Source of the DNA: CAWUEZ02 sp963921355
GTDB taxonomy: Bacteria; Pseudomonadota; Alphaproteobacteria; Thalassobaculales; Thalassobaculaceae
Assembly (NCBI GenBank): GCA_963921355.3
Contig: OZ001190.1
Location: 4,030,001-4,094,000, forward strand
DNA: 64,000 nucleotides
Direction of reading: 5' to 3'
Shown here piece after piece: positions 1 to 8,935 of this stretch (the stretch's first letter is position 1; each line of letters starts with the position of its first letter). Position numbers and translations under genes: made by a program. Below the pieces are notes generated by a model. It was not told the DNA's origin and did no database searches. It worked only from the letters and a program-made list of their open reading frames with translations.

Positions 1-525
1 GCGGTCAATGACTCGATCTTCACGGCCTTTGAGCGTCGTGTCGCCATCCCGCTGCAGATGGAGGACTTCAAGGCCAATGACGGCGACTACGTCACCGGAT
101 CGAAGTCGGTCCATCCGGCCTACCCGTTCCGGATGACGGCGCGCGATCTGGCGCGCTTTGCCTATCTCTATCTGCGCGACGGCCGTTGGGAGGACCGCCA
201 GATCGTCTCCCGCGGTTGGGTGAACGAGAGCACCACCGAGTACTCCGTGGCCTATGGATCAGTGGGCTACAGCTACATGTGGTGGACCCTCGGCCACCGG
301 GAAGCTGCCCGCAAACGCGAGGGTGTGCCCCGCGGGTTCTTTGCGCCGGGCTGGCACGGCCAGATCGCCCTGGTGCTGCCGGAGCATGACGCAGTGATCG
401 TCCACCGGGTGAACACCGACCGACCACACCGCGCGCCCCAGGAGTGGGAGCTGCGGCGTCTGTTCAGGATGATCATGGAGGCCTGGACCGGCGATCCGCC
501 CCCCTGCGGCACCGCGAGCAGTTAG
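1..525 (+). CDS. Serine hydrolase, beta-lactamase-related family (C-terminal part)
   Basis: The frame is open from the first base, so the N-terminus, including the SxxK nucleophile expected in this family, lies outside the window. The visible 174 residues read like the C-terminal half of class C beta-lactamase-related esterases and peptidases. They include the MTARDLARFAYLYLRDGRW helix that precedes the active-site cleft, a YSYMWW segment, and a PGWHGQ box where the family has its third motif (KTG/HxG). The family hydrolyses esters, amides or D-peptides, and the substrate here cannot be told. The stop is TAG at 523-525. The next gene, a GMC oxidoreductase, follows on the same strand after about 90 bases, so co-transcription is possible. 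Confidence 0.8.
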   Translation, partial: AVNDSIFTAFERRVAIPLQMEDFKANDGDYVTGSKSVHPAYPFRMTARDLARFAYLYLRDGRWEDRQIVSRGWVNESTTEYSVAYGSVGYSYMWWTLGHREAARKREGVPRGFFAPGWHGQIALVLPEHDAVIVHRVNTDRPHRAPQEWELRRLFRMIMEAWTGDPPPCGTASS

Positions 526-552
526 CGACCGTTCTTTTGCTCCAAGGCACGG

Positions 553-580
553 GTCCCAGACTTGATCCGGATCAGGCTGC
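553..580. repeat. Degenerate ACTTGAT-type palindromic repeat remnant
   Basis: The gap between the hydrolase and the first GMC gene holds GGTCCCAGACTTGATCCGG. It resembles the GGTCCCAAACTTG element seen at 4109-4129 and 38311-38355. The arms are imperfect, so this looks like a decayed or partial copy. Confidence 0.45.
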
Positions 581-617
581 GACCGGATCGCGCTTGCCCC
601 GGCGGCGGTCTCGTGGC

Positions 618-2318
618 ATGCGGCGCGGGATGTTCGAGAGAAACAACAACGTCGAGACCGTCGACTACGTGATCGTCGGGGCCGGTTCCGCCGGCTGCGT
701 CCTGGCCAATCGGCTCAGCGCCGACGGCCGGTATTCGGTGCTGCTGCTGGAAGCCGGCGGCAGCGACCGGTCGGTTGTCGTCCAGATGCCATCCGCGATG
801 TCGATCCCGATGAACACCAAGCGGTTCAACTGGGGCTTCGAGTCAGAGCAGGAACCGGGCATGAACGGCCGGCGGCTGGACTGTCCGCGCGGCAAGGCCC
901 TCGGAGGTTCGTCGTCGATCAACGGCATGGTCTACGTGCGCGGCCATCCGATGGACTACGACGAATGGGCCGAGCACGGCGCGACCGGTTGGAGCTATGC
1001 CGACGTTCTGGGCTACTTCAAGCGCGCCGAGACCTGGTCCGGCGGCCGCGACGCCTGGCGCGGGGGCGACGGACCGCTGGCGACCGGCAACGGCAACGGC
1101 ATGGTCAATCCTCTGTATCGCGCCTTCATCGCCGCCGGCGAGCAGGCCGGCTATGGCACGACCGCCGATTACAACGGCTGGCGGCAAGAGGGCTTCGGCC
1201 CGATGCACATGACCGTCAGGAACGGAATCCGCTGGTCGACGGCGAACGCATATCTGCGTCCGGCCCTGGCGCGCGGCAATCTTCGGCTGGTCACCAAGGC
1301 GCTGATCGACCGGGTGCTGTTCGACGGCACCCGGGCCATCGGCGTCGCCTTCAGCAAACGCGGCGTCCTGCGCGAGATCCGGGCCACCCGTGAAGTCATT
1401 CTGGCGGCGGGGTCGATCGGCTCGCCGACCATCCTGCAGCGCTCCGGCATCGGTTCGGCCGATCGCTTGCGAGCGCTCGGGATTCCCATGGTCGCGGACC
1501 GTCCCGGCGTCGGGCGCAATCTGATGGACCATCTGGAGATCTATTTCCAGTTCCGCTGCACCCAGCCGATCACCCTGAATCGGGAACTGTCGCTCTGGCG
1601 CAAGGGCCTGATCGGTGCGCGCTGGCTGCTGTTCCGCGACGGATTGGGGGCGACCAATCACTTCGAGGCCTGCGGCTTCATCCGTTCGCGGGCCGGTCGA
1701 GCCTGGCCGGACATCCAGTACCATTTCCTGCCCGGCGCCATGCGCTATGACGGGCGGGCGGCGTTCGAAGGCGACGGCTTTCAGGTCCATGTCGGCCCGA
1801 ACAAACCGAGGAGCCGGGGGCAGGTGGAGATTGCCGATCCGGATCCCCGGTCCGCCCCGAACATCCGGTTCAACTATCTGTGCGCGCCGGAAGACGTCGC
1901 CGACTGGCGGCGCGTGATCCGGCTGACGCGCGAGATCATCGCGCAGCCGGCCCTCGACCCGTATCGCGGCGCCGAGATCCAGCCCGGAGCCGATGTCGAA
2001 AGCGACGACGCGATCGACGACTGGGTCCGTAGCCATGCCGAGAGCGCCTATCATCCCTGCGGGACCTGCAAGATCGGCGCGGTGGAAGATCCGCTGTCCG
2101 TGGTCGACCCGGATCTCCGGGTGATCGGTGTCGACGGGTTGCGGGTGATCGACAGCTCGGTGTTCCCGACCATCCCGAACGGCAACCTCAACGCGCCCAG
2201 CATCATGGTCGGCGAAAAGGGATCGGATCTGGTGCTCGGCCGTGCCCCCATGGCGCGGGAGAACGCCGAAGTCTGGACGGCACCCGATTGGCAGACCCGC
2301 CAGCGCGCCGGCGCCTGA
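618..2318 (+). CDS. GMC family FAD-dependent oxidoreductase (choline/alcohol dehydrogenase-like), copy 1
   Basis: This is a GMC flavoenzyme of about 566 residues that oxidises an alcohol at FAD. The N-terminal ADP-binding motif VIVGAGSAGCVLANRLS lies at residues 18-34. It is followed by the GMC signature GKALGGSSSINGMVYVRG and a second motif AAGSIGSPTILQRSGIG. The C-terminal catalytic region has YHPCGTCKIG (His) and IPNGNLNAPSIMVGEK (Asn). The open frame runs further upstream, but homology begins just after 618. ATG 618 and ATG 630 are both possible starts and neither has a strong ribosome site. A second GMC gene follows on the same strand after about 100 bases, and a third lies at 39881-41506. 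The substrate is unknown; choline is not implied by the family name. Confidence 0.9.
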   Translation: MRRGMFERNNNVETVDYVIVGAGSAGCVLANRLSADGRYSVLLLEAGGSDRSVVVQMPSAMSIPMNTKRFNWGFESEQEPGMNGRRLDCPRGKALGGSSSINGMVYVRGHPMDYDEWAEHGATGWSYADVLGYFKRAETWSGGRDAWRGGDGPLATGNGNGMVNPLYRAFIAAGEQAGYGTTADYNGWRQEGFGPMHMTVRNGIRWSTANAYLRPALARGNLRLVTKALIDRVLFDGTRAIGVAFSKRGVLREIRATREVILAAGSIGSPTILQRSGIGSADRLRALGIPMVADRPGVGRNLMDHLEIYFQFRCTQPITLNRELSLWRKGLIGARWLLFRDGLGATNHFEACGFIRSRAGRAWPDIQYHFLPGAMRYDGRAAFEGDGFQVHVGPNKPRSRGQVEIADPDPRSAPNIRFNYLCAPEDVADWRRVIRLTREIIAQPALDPYRGAEIQPGADVESDDAIDDWVRSHAESAYHPCGTCKIGAVEDPLSVVDPDLRVIGVDGLRVIDSSVFPTIPNGNLNAPSIMVGEKGSDLVLGRAPMARENAEVWTAPDWQTRQRAGA

Positions 2319-2423
2319 GCCGACCGCTTCCGCTCTCCTCCCGCCGCACCCTACACTTGCCTAAGCGCTGCGGATCAGAGGGGCGAAGGGCAGCGGGTCT
2401 GCGGCCCGCGTGGGGAGTGTTTC

Positions 2424-4040
2424 ATGGCGAACTGGGACTACATCATCGTCGGCGCCGGATCGGCGGGATGCGTGCTCGCCAACCGACTGAGCGCGGATCC
2501 CACCAAACGGGTCCTGCTGCTGGAAGCCGGACGCAAGGATGACAGTCCCTACATCCCGATCCCCGTCGGCTTCTACAAGCTGCTGACCAGCAAGGAATAC
2601 AACTGGGGCTTCTGGACCGAGCCCGAAGAGGGTACCGGAAACCGGCCGATCGCCACGCCGCGCGGCAAGACCCTCGGCGGATCATCCTCGATCAACGGGC
2701 TGATCTACGTGCGCGGCCAGCCGCTCGACTACGACACCTGGGCGCAGTTCGGCAACCGCGGCTGGTCCTACGAGTCCGTCCTGCCCTATTTCAGAATGTC
2801 CGAGACCTTCGTCGATGGCGGCGACGATACCCGCGGCTCCGACGGACCGCTCGGGGTCACGACCACGACCGAGCACCATGAACTGCTGGACGCCTTCATC
2901 GACGCCGCGGAGACGTCGGGGTTTCCTCGCAACCCCGACTACAACAACGGCAACCAGGAAGGCTTCGGCTACTACCAGCTGACGATGCGTGGTGGAAAAC
3001 GGTCGAGCACGGCCAGAGCCTTCCTGCATCCGGTGGCCAAGCGGCCGAATCTCAAGATCGAGACGCGGGCCTTTGCCACCGGCCTGCTCCTGGAGGGACG
3101 AAGGGCGACCGGCGTCCGCTACTCGGTGGACGGCGCCCCGCGCGAGGCCACCTGCGACGGCGAAGTGATCCTGGCGGCCGGGGCGGTCCAGTCACCCCAG
3201 TTGCTCGAGCTTTCCGGCATCGGCCAGCCGACACTGCTCAAGGGTCTCGGGATCGACGTTGTGCACCCGCTGCCCGGTGTCGGCGAGAATTACCGTGACC
3301 ACTACGGCACCCGGATGCGCTGGCGCATCACCAAGCCGATCACCCTCAACGAGATGACCCGCGGCTTGCCGTTCGTGAAGGAACTGGCCCGCTACGCCCT
3401 GTTCGGCCAGGGCATCATGACCTACGGCGCCGGGGCCGTGCACGGTTTCGTCAAGACCCGCCCCGACATGGAGACGCCCGACATCCAGTTCCACCTGGCC
3501 CATGCCAGCTATGCCGACGCCGCCACCCGCAAGCTCGAGAAACTGCCCGGCATGACCTTGGCGGTCTGCCAGATGCGGCCGGAAAGCCAGGGTACCATTC
3601 ACATCAAGACCGCCGACCCGTCGGTGCCGCCGGTGATCCGCGGCAACTTCCTGTCCAACGCGATCGATGTCGACGCGATTGTCGAAGGCATGAAAATCGG
3701 ACGGCGGATCGTCGAGGCCGGACCGCTCGGACCCTATCGCGGTCCGGAGTTGACGCCTGGACCGGACTGCCTGAGCGATGCCGATTTCGAGACCTTCGCG
3801 CGCCAGACCGGCCAGACGCTGTATCACATCGTCGGCACGGCCAAGATGGGGCCGGGGACCGACACGATGGCCGTCGTCGACGATCGGCTGCGTGTGCACG
3901 GCCTCGATCGCCTGCGCGTCGTGGACGCCTCGATCATGCCGACCCTGGTTTCCGGCAACACCAATGCCGCGACCATCATGATCGCGGAGAAAGGGGCCGA
4001 CATGATCCTGGAGGATGCGCGGGGTAAGGCCGCCGCGTGA
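2424..4040 (+). CDS. GMC family FAD-dependent oxidoreductase, copy 2
   Basis: This 538-residue GMC oxidoreductase is full length for the family. It shows the FAD motif IIVGAGSAGCVLANRLS at residues 7-23, the signature GKTLGGSSSINGLIYVRG, AAGAVQSPQLLELSGIG, and the active-site region YHIVGTAKMGPG with VSGNTNAATIMIAEKGAD. The ATG is preceded by GGGGAGTGTTTC, a good ribosome-binding site. It is clearly paralogous to the preceding gene and to the gene at 39881, and by eye closer to the latter (both have GQPLDYDTWAQ). It ends just before a double hairpin. The alcohol substrate cannot be read from the sequence. Confidence 0.92.
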   Translation: MANWDYIIVGAGSAGCVLANRLSADPTKRVLLLEAGRKDDSPYIPIPVGFYKLLTSKEYNWGFWTEPEEGTGNRPIATPRGKTLGGSSSINGLIYVRGQPLDYDTWAQFGNRGWSYESVLPYFRMSETFVDGGDDTRGSDGPLGVTTTTEHHELLDAFIDAAETSGFPRNPDYNNGNQEGFGYYQLTMRGGKRSSTARAFLHPVAKRPNLKIETRAFATGLLLEGRRATGVRYSVDGAPREATCDGEVILAAGAVQSPQLLELSGIGQPTLLKGLGIDVVHPLPGVGENYRDHYGTRMRWRITKPITLNEMTRGLPFVKELARYALFGQGIMTYGAGAVHGFVKTRPDMETPDIQFHLAHASYADAATRKLEKLPGMTLAVCQMRPESQGTIHIKTADPSVPPVIRGNFLSNAIDVDAIVEGMKIGRRIVEAGPLGPYRGPELTPGPDCLSDADFETFARQTGQTLYHIVGTAKMGPGTDTMAVVDDRLRVHGLDRLRVVDASIMPTLVSGNTNAATIMIAEKGADMILEDARGKAAA

Positions 4041-4066
4041 CGAGCCGTTCGGGCCTCACGGCATGG

Positions 4067-4129
4067 ATCCCAAATCAAGTTTGGGATCGCGATCTAAACA
4101 AATTCGCAGCCCCAAACTTGATTTGGGGC
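4067..4129. terminator. Pair of mutually inverted hairpins between convergent genes
   Basis: ATCCCAAA-TCAAG-TTTGGGAT (4067-4087) is a perfect 8-bp stem. GCCCCAAA-CTTGA-TTTGGGGC (4109-4129) is another 8-bp stem, and its core is the reverse complement of the first. They sit between the end of a + gene (4040) and the end of a - gene (4162), so they could act as a bidirectional terminator. The core belongs to the ACTTGAT repeat class seen elsewhere in the window. There is no clear T-run. Confidence 0.6.
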
Positions 4130-4161
4130 CCATGCCAGAGCCCCGCGACGTCGACGGACGT

Positions 4162-5174
4162 CTACCCCGCCTGAACGATCTTCTGATCGATGGCGCCGAA
4201 GATCGAACTGCCATCGCCATCCAGCATCTCGATCCGGATCCGGTCGCCGAACCGCATGAACGGTGTCGAGGGCTGGCCATCACGAATTGTCTCGATCATG
4301 CGGATCTCGGCAATGCAGGCGTAGCCGAGGCCGCCGTCGGCGACCGGACGGCCCGGTCCGCCATCCGCATCCTTGTTCGACACCGTGCCGGAGCCGACCA
4401 CGGTGCCCGCACTCAGCGGACGGGTCTTGGCGGCGTGGGCGATCAGGGTCGGGAAGTCGAAGGTCATATCGACGCCGGCCTGGGGACGGCCAAACAGGTC
4501 CCCGTTCAAAGTCGACAGCAGCGGCAGGTTGAGTTTGCCGCCGTCCCAGGCCTTCCCAAGCGCGTCGGGCGTAACCGCGACAGGAGAAAACGCGCTTGGC
4601 GGCTTACCGTGGAAGAACCCGAACCCTTTGGCGAGTTCGCCTGGGATCAGCCCACGCAAACTGACGTCGTTGACCAGCATCACCAGCTTGATGTGGTCGG
4701 CGGCCGCGTCGGGCGACACGCCCATCGGCACGTCATCGGTCACGACGGCGACTTCACCCTCGAAGTCGATGCCGTAGGCCTCGTCGGCGACGATGACATC
4801 ATCGGTCGGCCCGATGAAGGCGTCGGAGCCGCCCTGGTACATCAGTGGGTCTTCCCAAAGCTCGGCGGCAGTTCCGCGCCCCGGGCCCGGCGCACGAGTT
4901 CGAAGTGGTTGACGTAAGCCGACCCGTCCGCCCACTGATAGGCCCGCGGCAGGGGTGCCGCGCAGGCCGACGGGTCGAACGGATCGCTGTCGATCGTGCC
5001 GGCCTCCAGCCGGTCGGCGATGTCCTGCAGCGCGGGGCCAACGGTCGCCCAGTCGTCCAAGGCGGCCTGCAGAGTGGACGCCACCGTCGACGCGTCGGCC
5101 TCACGGGACAGGTCCTTCGATACCACCACCAGCCAGCCGTCACGTCCGGCCGCTTTCAAGCTTGCGAGTTTCAT
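4162..5174 (-). pseudogene. Fumarylacetoacetate hydrolase family gene, split by a one-base frameshift
   Basis: Two overlapping frames make up one gene. The first (start 5174) encodes the N-terminal 110 residues, ending ELPPSFGKTH-stop. The second runs on with WEDPLMYQGGSDAF, the acidic GIDFEGEVAVV metal-binding segment and DMTFDFPTLIAHAAKTRPL, which are typical of FAH-family hydrolases and isomerases (C-C bond cleavage of diketo acids, Mg- or Ca-dependent). Adding one base to the run at 4857-4859 restores SFWEDPLMYQGG and a protein of about 337 residues. The gene lies downstream of the CMD-like and TRAP genes on the same strand, which suggests a catabolic role. It is either a recent pseudogene or a sequencing error in a short homopolymer. 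Confidence 0.85.
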
Positions 5175-5216
5175 GGTTCCGCCTGCCCCTATTGGCGGAA
5201 CCGGCTCTTGGCGCGG

Positions 5217-5813
5217 CTACTCCGCGGCCACACCCTTGCCCGGCAGAGACTCTTCATTGACCCCGCTCGACAACATGTCGGTCAACGCGCTGTCTTCAAC
5301 TTCAATCTGAAGAACATCATTGAACCGATTGAAAAATCCACATAAAGCGGTTCTCAAAGTCAACTCGACGATCTGCTCTTCCGTGAAGTGCTGGCGCAAA
5401 TCGTCGAAGGTCTTGTCACGGACCCGGTGGAAATCGTTGGTCACCTTGACCGCGTAGTCGCGGACCAGATGATCGACCTCGTCGAAGCCGGGCACGGTCT
5501 CGTCGAGAATGTGCTCGACGGAGACGGCGTCGAAACCCTGCTCGACCAGGCGCGGCGAGTGGTGGATCACGCAATACTCGCAAGCGTTCAGCTTGGAGAC
5601 GACGACCAGCGCGATCTCGAGATACCGCTTCGGCAGCAGGGCCTCGTCGGCAAGCTCGAGCAGCAGGCCCATGATGTGCTTCAGCGCCGGCGGACGGTGG
5701 GCGAACACTTTCACCTGGTTCATGAACGGCCCGTAGTCCCGGGCGAACCGCTCGTAGACCGGCCGAACGTCGGCCGGCACCTCGTCGATCTCAACGTCGC
5801 GTACGCGTGCCAT
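5217..5813 (-). CDS. Carboxymuconolactone decarboxylase / AhpD-like family protein
   Basis: This 198-residue all-alpha protein has the AhpD-type redox motif CEYCVIHH (Cys78, Cys81, His85), which fits CxxCxxxH. Family members are either true gamma-carboxymuconolactone decarboxylases or thiol-dependent peroxidase partners. The CxxC pair favours a redox (alkylhydroperoxidase-like) activity, but the substrate is not defined. The start is ATG at 5813, behind GAGGAGAGAAACC. It lies about 40 bases downstream of dctM and about 40 bases upstream of the FAH-family gene on the same strand, so it is probably in the TRAP operon. Confidence 0.85.
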   Translation of the reverse strand: MARVRDVEIDEVPADVRPVYERFARDYGPFMNQVKVFAHRPPALKHIMGLLLELADEALLPKRYLEIALVVVSKLNACEYCVIHHSPRLVEQGFDAVSVEHILDETVPGFDEVDHLVRDYAVKVTNDFHRVRDKTFDDLRQHFTEEQIVELTLRTALCGFFNRFNDVLQIEVEDSALTDMLSSGVNEESLPGKGVAAE

Positions 5814-5856
5814 GGTTTCTCTCCTCGGATCGGGGCCGGACGGCAGCCGGCGTCCC

Positions 5857-7149
5857 CTAGCGGTAGAACTCCGTCGGAAGATAGAGTGCCAAGTTGGGCA
5901 TCACCAGCAGCGCTGCGATCAGCAGAAACATCGCGATCAGGAACGGAATGGCGCCGACGCTGACGTCGTTGAAGCGCCCGCCCCGCGACCGGATCCCGTG
6001 CACCACGTAGAGGTTGATTCCGATCGGCGGGGTGATCAGCGCCGCTTCCATCAGCACCGTGATCATGATCCCAAACCAGACCGGATCGAAGCCCATGTGC
6101 ATGGCGATCGGGAACACCAACGGGATGGTGGTGAGCATCATCGACAATGTTTCCATGAACATGCCGAGCAGAATGTAGAACACGATGATGACCAGCATGG
6201 TCTGCATCGCGGTCCATCCCAGCGCCTCGATCGCCTCGAGCAACGCCTGGGTCACCCCGAGGGAGCCGAGGATAAGGTTGAGGAAGACCGCCGCCAGGAT
6301 GATCAGCATGACCATGGCGGTCGACCGCATGGTGCCTTCAAAGGCGGCCTTCAGCATCTCGACCGACAGCGCCCGGTTCCAGGCCGCAATGGCCAGCGCC
6401 ACCACGACACCGATCGACGCCGCCTCGGTCGGCGTGGCGATCCCAGCATAGATCGACCCGACGACCGCCACAAACAGCAGCAGCGGCGGCAGCAGGTCGG
6501 GCAGTACCGCAATCCGCTGGCTCCAGTTGGTCTCCACCTTTTCGCCGCCCCAGTCCTTGCGGAACAGGCAGGCGACCATGATTACGCCCATGAAGAACAG
6601 CGCCAGCAGCAGGCCGGGAATGATTCCCGCCAGATAGAGTTCGGGCACCGAGGTGTCGGTCAGCAGCGCGAAGATGATCAGGTTGATCGACGGCGGGATC
6701 AGGATCCCGAGCGTGCCGCCGGCCGCCAGCGAGCCGAGGAAGAGTTTCTCGTTGTAGCGGCGCTTCTCGATCTCGGGATAGGCCACCGTCCCGACCGTCG
6801 CCGCGGTCGCCACCGACGAGCCCGACGAAGCTGCGAAGATCGCGCAGGAGCCGATGTTAGCGTGCATCAGGCCGCCGGGCAGCCAGGACAGCCACTGGAT
6901 GACGGCGTTGTACATGCGTTGGGCGATGCCGGCCCGGAGCATGATCTCGCCCAGCAGGATGAACATCGGAATGGCGACCAGGATGTACTCAATGCTCTGG
7001 TACCAGGTGAAGTCGCCGAGCATCAAAGCCCGCCGGCCCCGCAGGAACAGCTCGTCCAGGGCCAACCCCAGAATGCCGAGCACTGCCGCCACCGGAACGG
7101 CCGCGACCACGAGCACCAGCAGGGCGATCAGAATGAGAGCAGCCTTCAC
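5857..7149 (-). CDS. dctM: TRAP transporter large permease subunit (DctM family)
   Basis: This 430-residue polytopic protein has about twelve hydrophobic segments and the family features expected of DctM: a glycine-rich GTLGILIPPSINLI re-entrant region and ITPPIGINLYVVHGI near the C-terminus. With DctQ it forms the Na+-driven inner-membrane channel that receives a carboxylate from the periplasmic DctP. The length matches the family. It lies about 50 bases after dctQ, and the gene order P-Q-M on the minus strand is canonical. The ligand is unknown. The nearby FAH- and CMD-family genes suggest a ring-cleavage product or other oxo/hydroxy acid (inference). Confidence 0.95.
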   Translation of the reverse strand: MKAALILIALLVLVVAAVPVAAVLGILGLALDELFLRGRRALMLGDFTWYQSIEYILVAIPMFILLGEIMLRAGIAQRMYNAVIQWLSWLPGGLMHANIGSCAIFAASSGSSVATAATVGTVAYPEIEKRRYNEKLFLGSLAAGGTLGILIPPSINLIIFALLTDTSVPELYLAGIIPGLLLALFFMGVIMVACLFRKDWGGEKVETNWSQRIAVLPDLLPPLLLFVAVVGSIYAGIATPTEAASIGVVVALAIAAWNRALSVEMLKAAFEGTMRSTAMVMLIILAAVFLNLILGSLGVTQALLEAIEALGWTAMQTMLVIIVFYILLGMFMETLSMMLTTIPLVFPIAMHMGFDPVWFGIMITVLMEAALITPPIGINLYVVHGIRSRGGRFNDVSVGAIPFLIAMFLLIAALLVMPNLALYLPTEFYR

Positions 7150-7200
7150 GGGATCATCGCCTCTTCGAAACGGCGGCCAGACGGCGCAACTCCGCGCGCG

Positions 7201-7770
7201 TCAGGCAACATGGGTCTCACGATCGATTTCTTCGGAAATACTGGGCACACCAGCGACCTGGTTCATGGTGGCGAAATCGCCACGGACCAGGCAGACCACC
7301 AGCCAGACCACCATGAAGGCCAGGCAGAAGACGAAGAAGCACAGGCCGGACACCCAGAACATCTGCGGGATCCACAAGGGCGTTGCCAGCGTGGTCTGGG
7401 CAGAGGCGCCGTACTCCCAGTTGTAGACGAACTGCTCGAGAGCGGTGCCGGTCAGCACATAGGCGTAGTAGAGCAGCAGACTGATCCCAAGGAGGTCCAG
7501 CACCGCCCGCATCTTCAGGCCCAGGACGTTGTAGAGCGAATCGATCCGAATGCTGGAGCGGTGCAGGAGCGCGAAGGAATAGGCCCATGCGGTGGCAGCG
7601 GCGAAGACATAGCCGCTGATCTCATCGGACCCGCTCATGGTGACATTGAAGATCTTCCGCGAGATCACGTCGGCGGTGACGATGAAGGCCGACACGAGGA
7701 GCCCGGCGCCGCCGAGCCAGACAGCGATGCGGGAAATGTCCATCAGGCGGGCATGAACGGTCTCGAACAT
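7201..7770 (-). CDS. dctQ: TRAP transporter small permease subunit (DctQ family)
   Basis: This 189-residue membrane protein has four predicted helices: around residues 15-35, 50-70, 90-115 and 135-160. The SGSDEISGYVFAAATAWAYSF segment after the first helix matches DctQ proteins, where a conserved Glu/Trp region contacts DctM. It is the small subunit of the TRAP pair. It is separated from dctP by about 95 bases that carry a strong hairpin, and from dctM by about 50 bases. The start at 7770 is preceded by a weak GAGG-like site. Confidence 0.92.
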   Translation of the reverse strand: MFETVHARLMDISRIAVWLGGAGLLVSAFIVTADVISRKIFNVTMSGSDEISGYVFAAATAWAYSFALLHRSSIRIDSLYNVLGLKMRAVLDLLGISLLLYYAYVLTGTALEQFVYNWEYGASAQTTLATPLWIPQMFWVSGLCFFVFCLAFMVVWLVVCLVRGDFATMNQVAGVPSISEEIDRETHVA

Positions 7771-7808
7771 CGCCGGGCCTCCCGAGGAATAAGGTGAGAG
7801 AACGCGTC

Positions 7809-7838
7809 GACCGCCGGGGACTGAAAGCCCCGGCGGTC
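7809..7838 (-). terminator. GC-rich hairpin between dctP and dctQ
   Basis: GACCGCCGGGG-(8 nt)-CCCCGGCGGTC is a perfect 11-bp stem 27 bases past the dctP stop. No T-run follows on the minus strand, so it is more likely an mRNA-stabilising or attenuating element than a full terminator. It would allow more DctP than DctQM, as is usual for binding-protein operons (inference). Confidence 0.6.
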
Positions 7839-7864
7839 AAATGCGTCGTCGCGGTCGATTCGCC

Positions 7865-8935
7865 TTACTGTTTGGCGGTCAGGCCGACGACCTTGCCGAT
7901 GGTGTCGTTCCACTCCTGGGCGCAGGCGTCGCCGCAGCGCTCGGCCCAGCGCTTGAGGACGACGTTCTCGGCAATGTCCGCGAGCATGGCCTGATCCTCA
8001 GCCGACGGCGTGATCGGGACCATGCCGCCCGGCTCGCCCGCGTCACACGGACCGGACGCGTTGCAGTCCATGCCCTTCTGGTCGAGGCTGCTTTCGAACG
8101 CCCAAATCTCGTCTTCGAGCTTCTTAGACTCGGACATGATAAGGTCCTGGGTCTCCTTGGAGAAACCGTTCCAGACATCAAGATTGATCGCGGTGAAGGT
8201 CGCGGCGTAGCCGACCCGGACCCGGATGTTGTGGGTCACAACCTGCCACCACTTCGCATTGTAGGCGGGCATGGTCCCGGTGATGCCGCAATCGGCCACG
8301 CCCTTCTGCAGGGCCGGCACCACTTCAGCGAAGGCGATGGTCACGGCGCTGGCGTTCAGACCTTCGATGAAGTCACCGAGAGTCCGGCTGTAGGTCCGGA
8401 TCTTCTTACCGGCGAGGGACTTCAGGGGAACACTGTCAATCGACTTGTCACCCAGGTTGCACCAGAGCTGCTGGCTCGGGAACGTATAGATGTTGACGAT
8501 CTTGGCGTTGTACTTCTCGGCCACCTCGCGTTCGAGGATCGGCCGGTAGGCGTCGACCGCCTTGCGGTAGGTCGCGAAGTCCTGGATCACGCCGGCAAGG
8601 TCGATTCCTTCCAGCGCCGGGCTGGCCTGGGCGCTGTAGGAGGTCAGGGCGTGCACGGCGTCGAACGCGCCCTTCTGAACGCCCGCCATGACCTCATAGC
8701 CCTTGAGGCCGAGTTCGGTGTACGGCGCGACATTGGCCTTGAGCTTGCCGCCGGACGCCGCCGGCAGGGTCTCGGTCCAGAACTTCTTCTCGAACTGCTT
8801 ATAGTTCTCGAGGAATCCCCAGGTGCCGACGACCTCGAAGGTGTAGTCGTCGATCTCGGCCGCGGCCGGTGCGCTGAGCCCCGCCGCCATCGCCGCCGCA
8901 ACCGCGGTGGTCATCAGTGTCCGCTTGAAAGTCAT
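7865..8935 (-). CDS. dctP: TRAP transporter substrate-binding protein (DctP family)
   Basis: This 356-residue periplasmic solute receptor begins with the Sec signal MTFKRTLMTTAVAAAMAAG ending near APAAA (about residues 1-26). ATG 8935 is chosen over upstream in-frame codons because the signal peptide starts there and GGGGAG lies eight bases upstream. KKIRTYSR carries the arginine that usually binds the ligand carboxylate. The C-terminal third has an unusual cluster of cysteines (GMDCNASGPCDAG and ERCGDAC), probably disulfides in the oxidising periplasm. It is the first gene of the TRAP operon. The ligand cannot be assigned. Confidence 0.93.
   Translation of the reverse strand: MTFKRTLMTTAVAAAMAAGLSAPAAAEIDDYTFEVVGTWGFLENYKQFEKKFWTETLPAASGGKLKANVAPYTELGLKGYEVMAGVQKGAFDAVHALTSYSAQASPALEGIDLAGVIQDFATYRKAVDAYRPILEREVAEKYNAKIVNIYTFPSQQLWCNLGDKSIDSVPLKSLAGKKIRTYSRTLGDFIEGLNASAVTIAFAEVVPALQKGVADCGITGTMPAYNAKWWQVVTHNIRVRVGYAATFTAINLDVWNGFSKETQDLIMSESKKLEDEIWAFESSLDQKGMDCNASGPCDAGEPGGMVPITPSAEDQAMLADIAENVVLKRWAERCGDACAQEWNDTIGKVVGLTAKQ

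Noticed and set aside
5812..7797. A 661-codon open frame on the + strand
   Set aside because: It lies antisense to the whole TRAP permease region and is rich in His, Asp, Arg and Gln without any domain, the usual look of a shadow frame in high-GC DNA.
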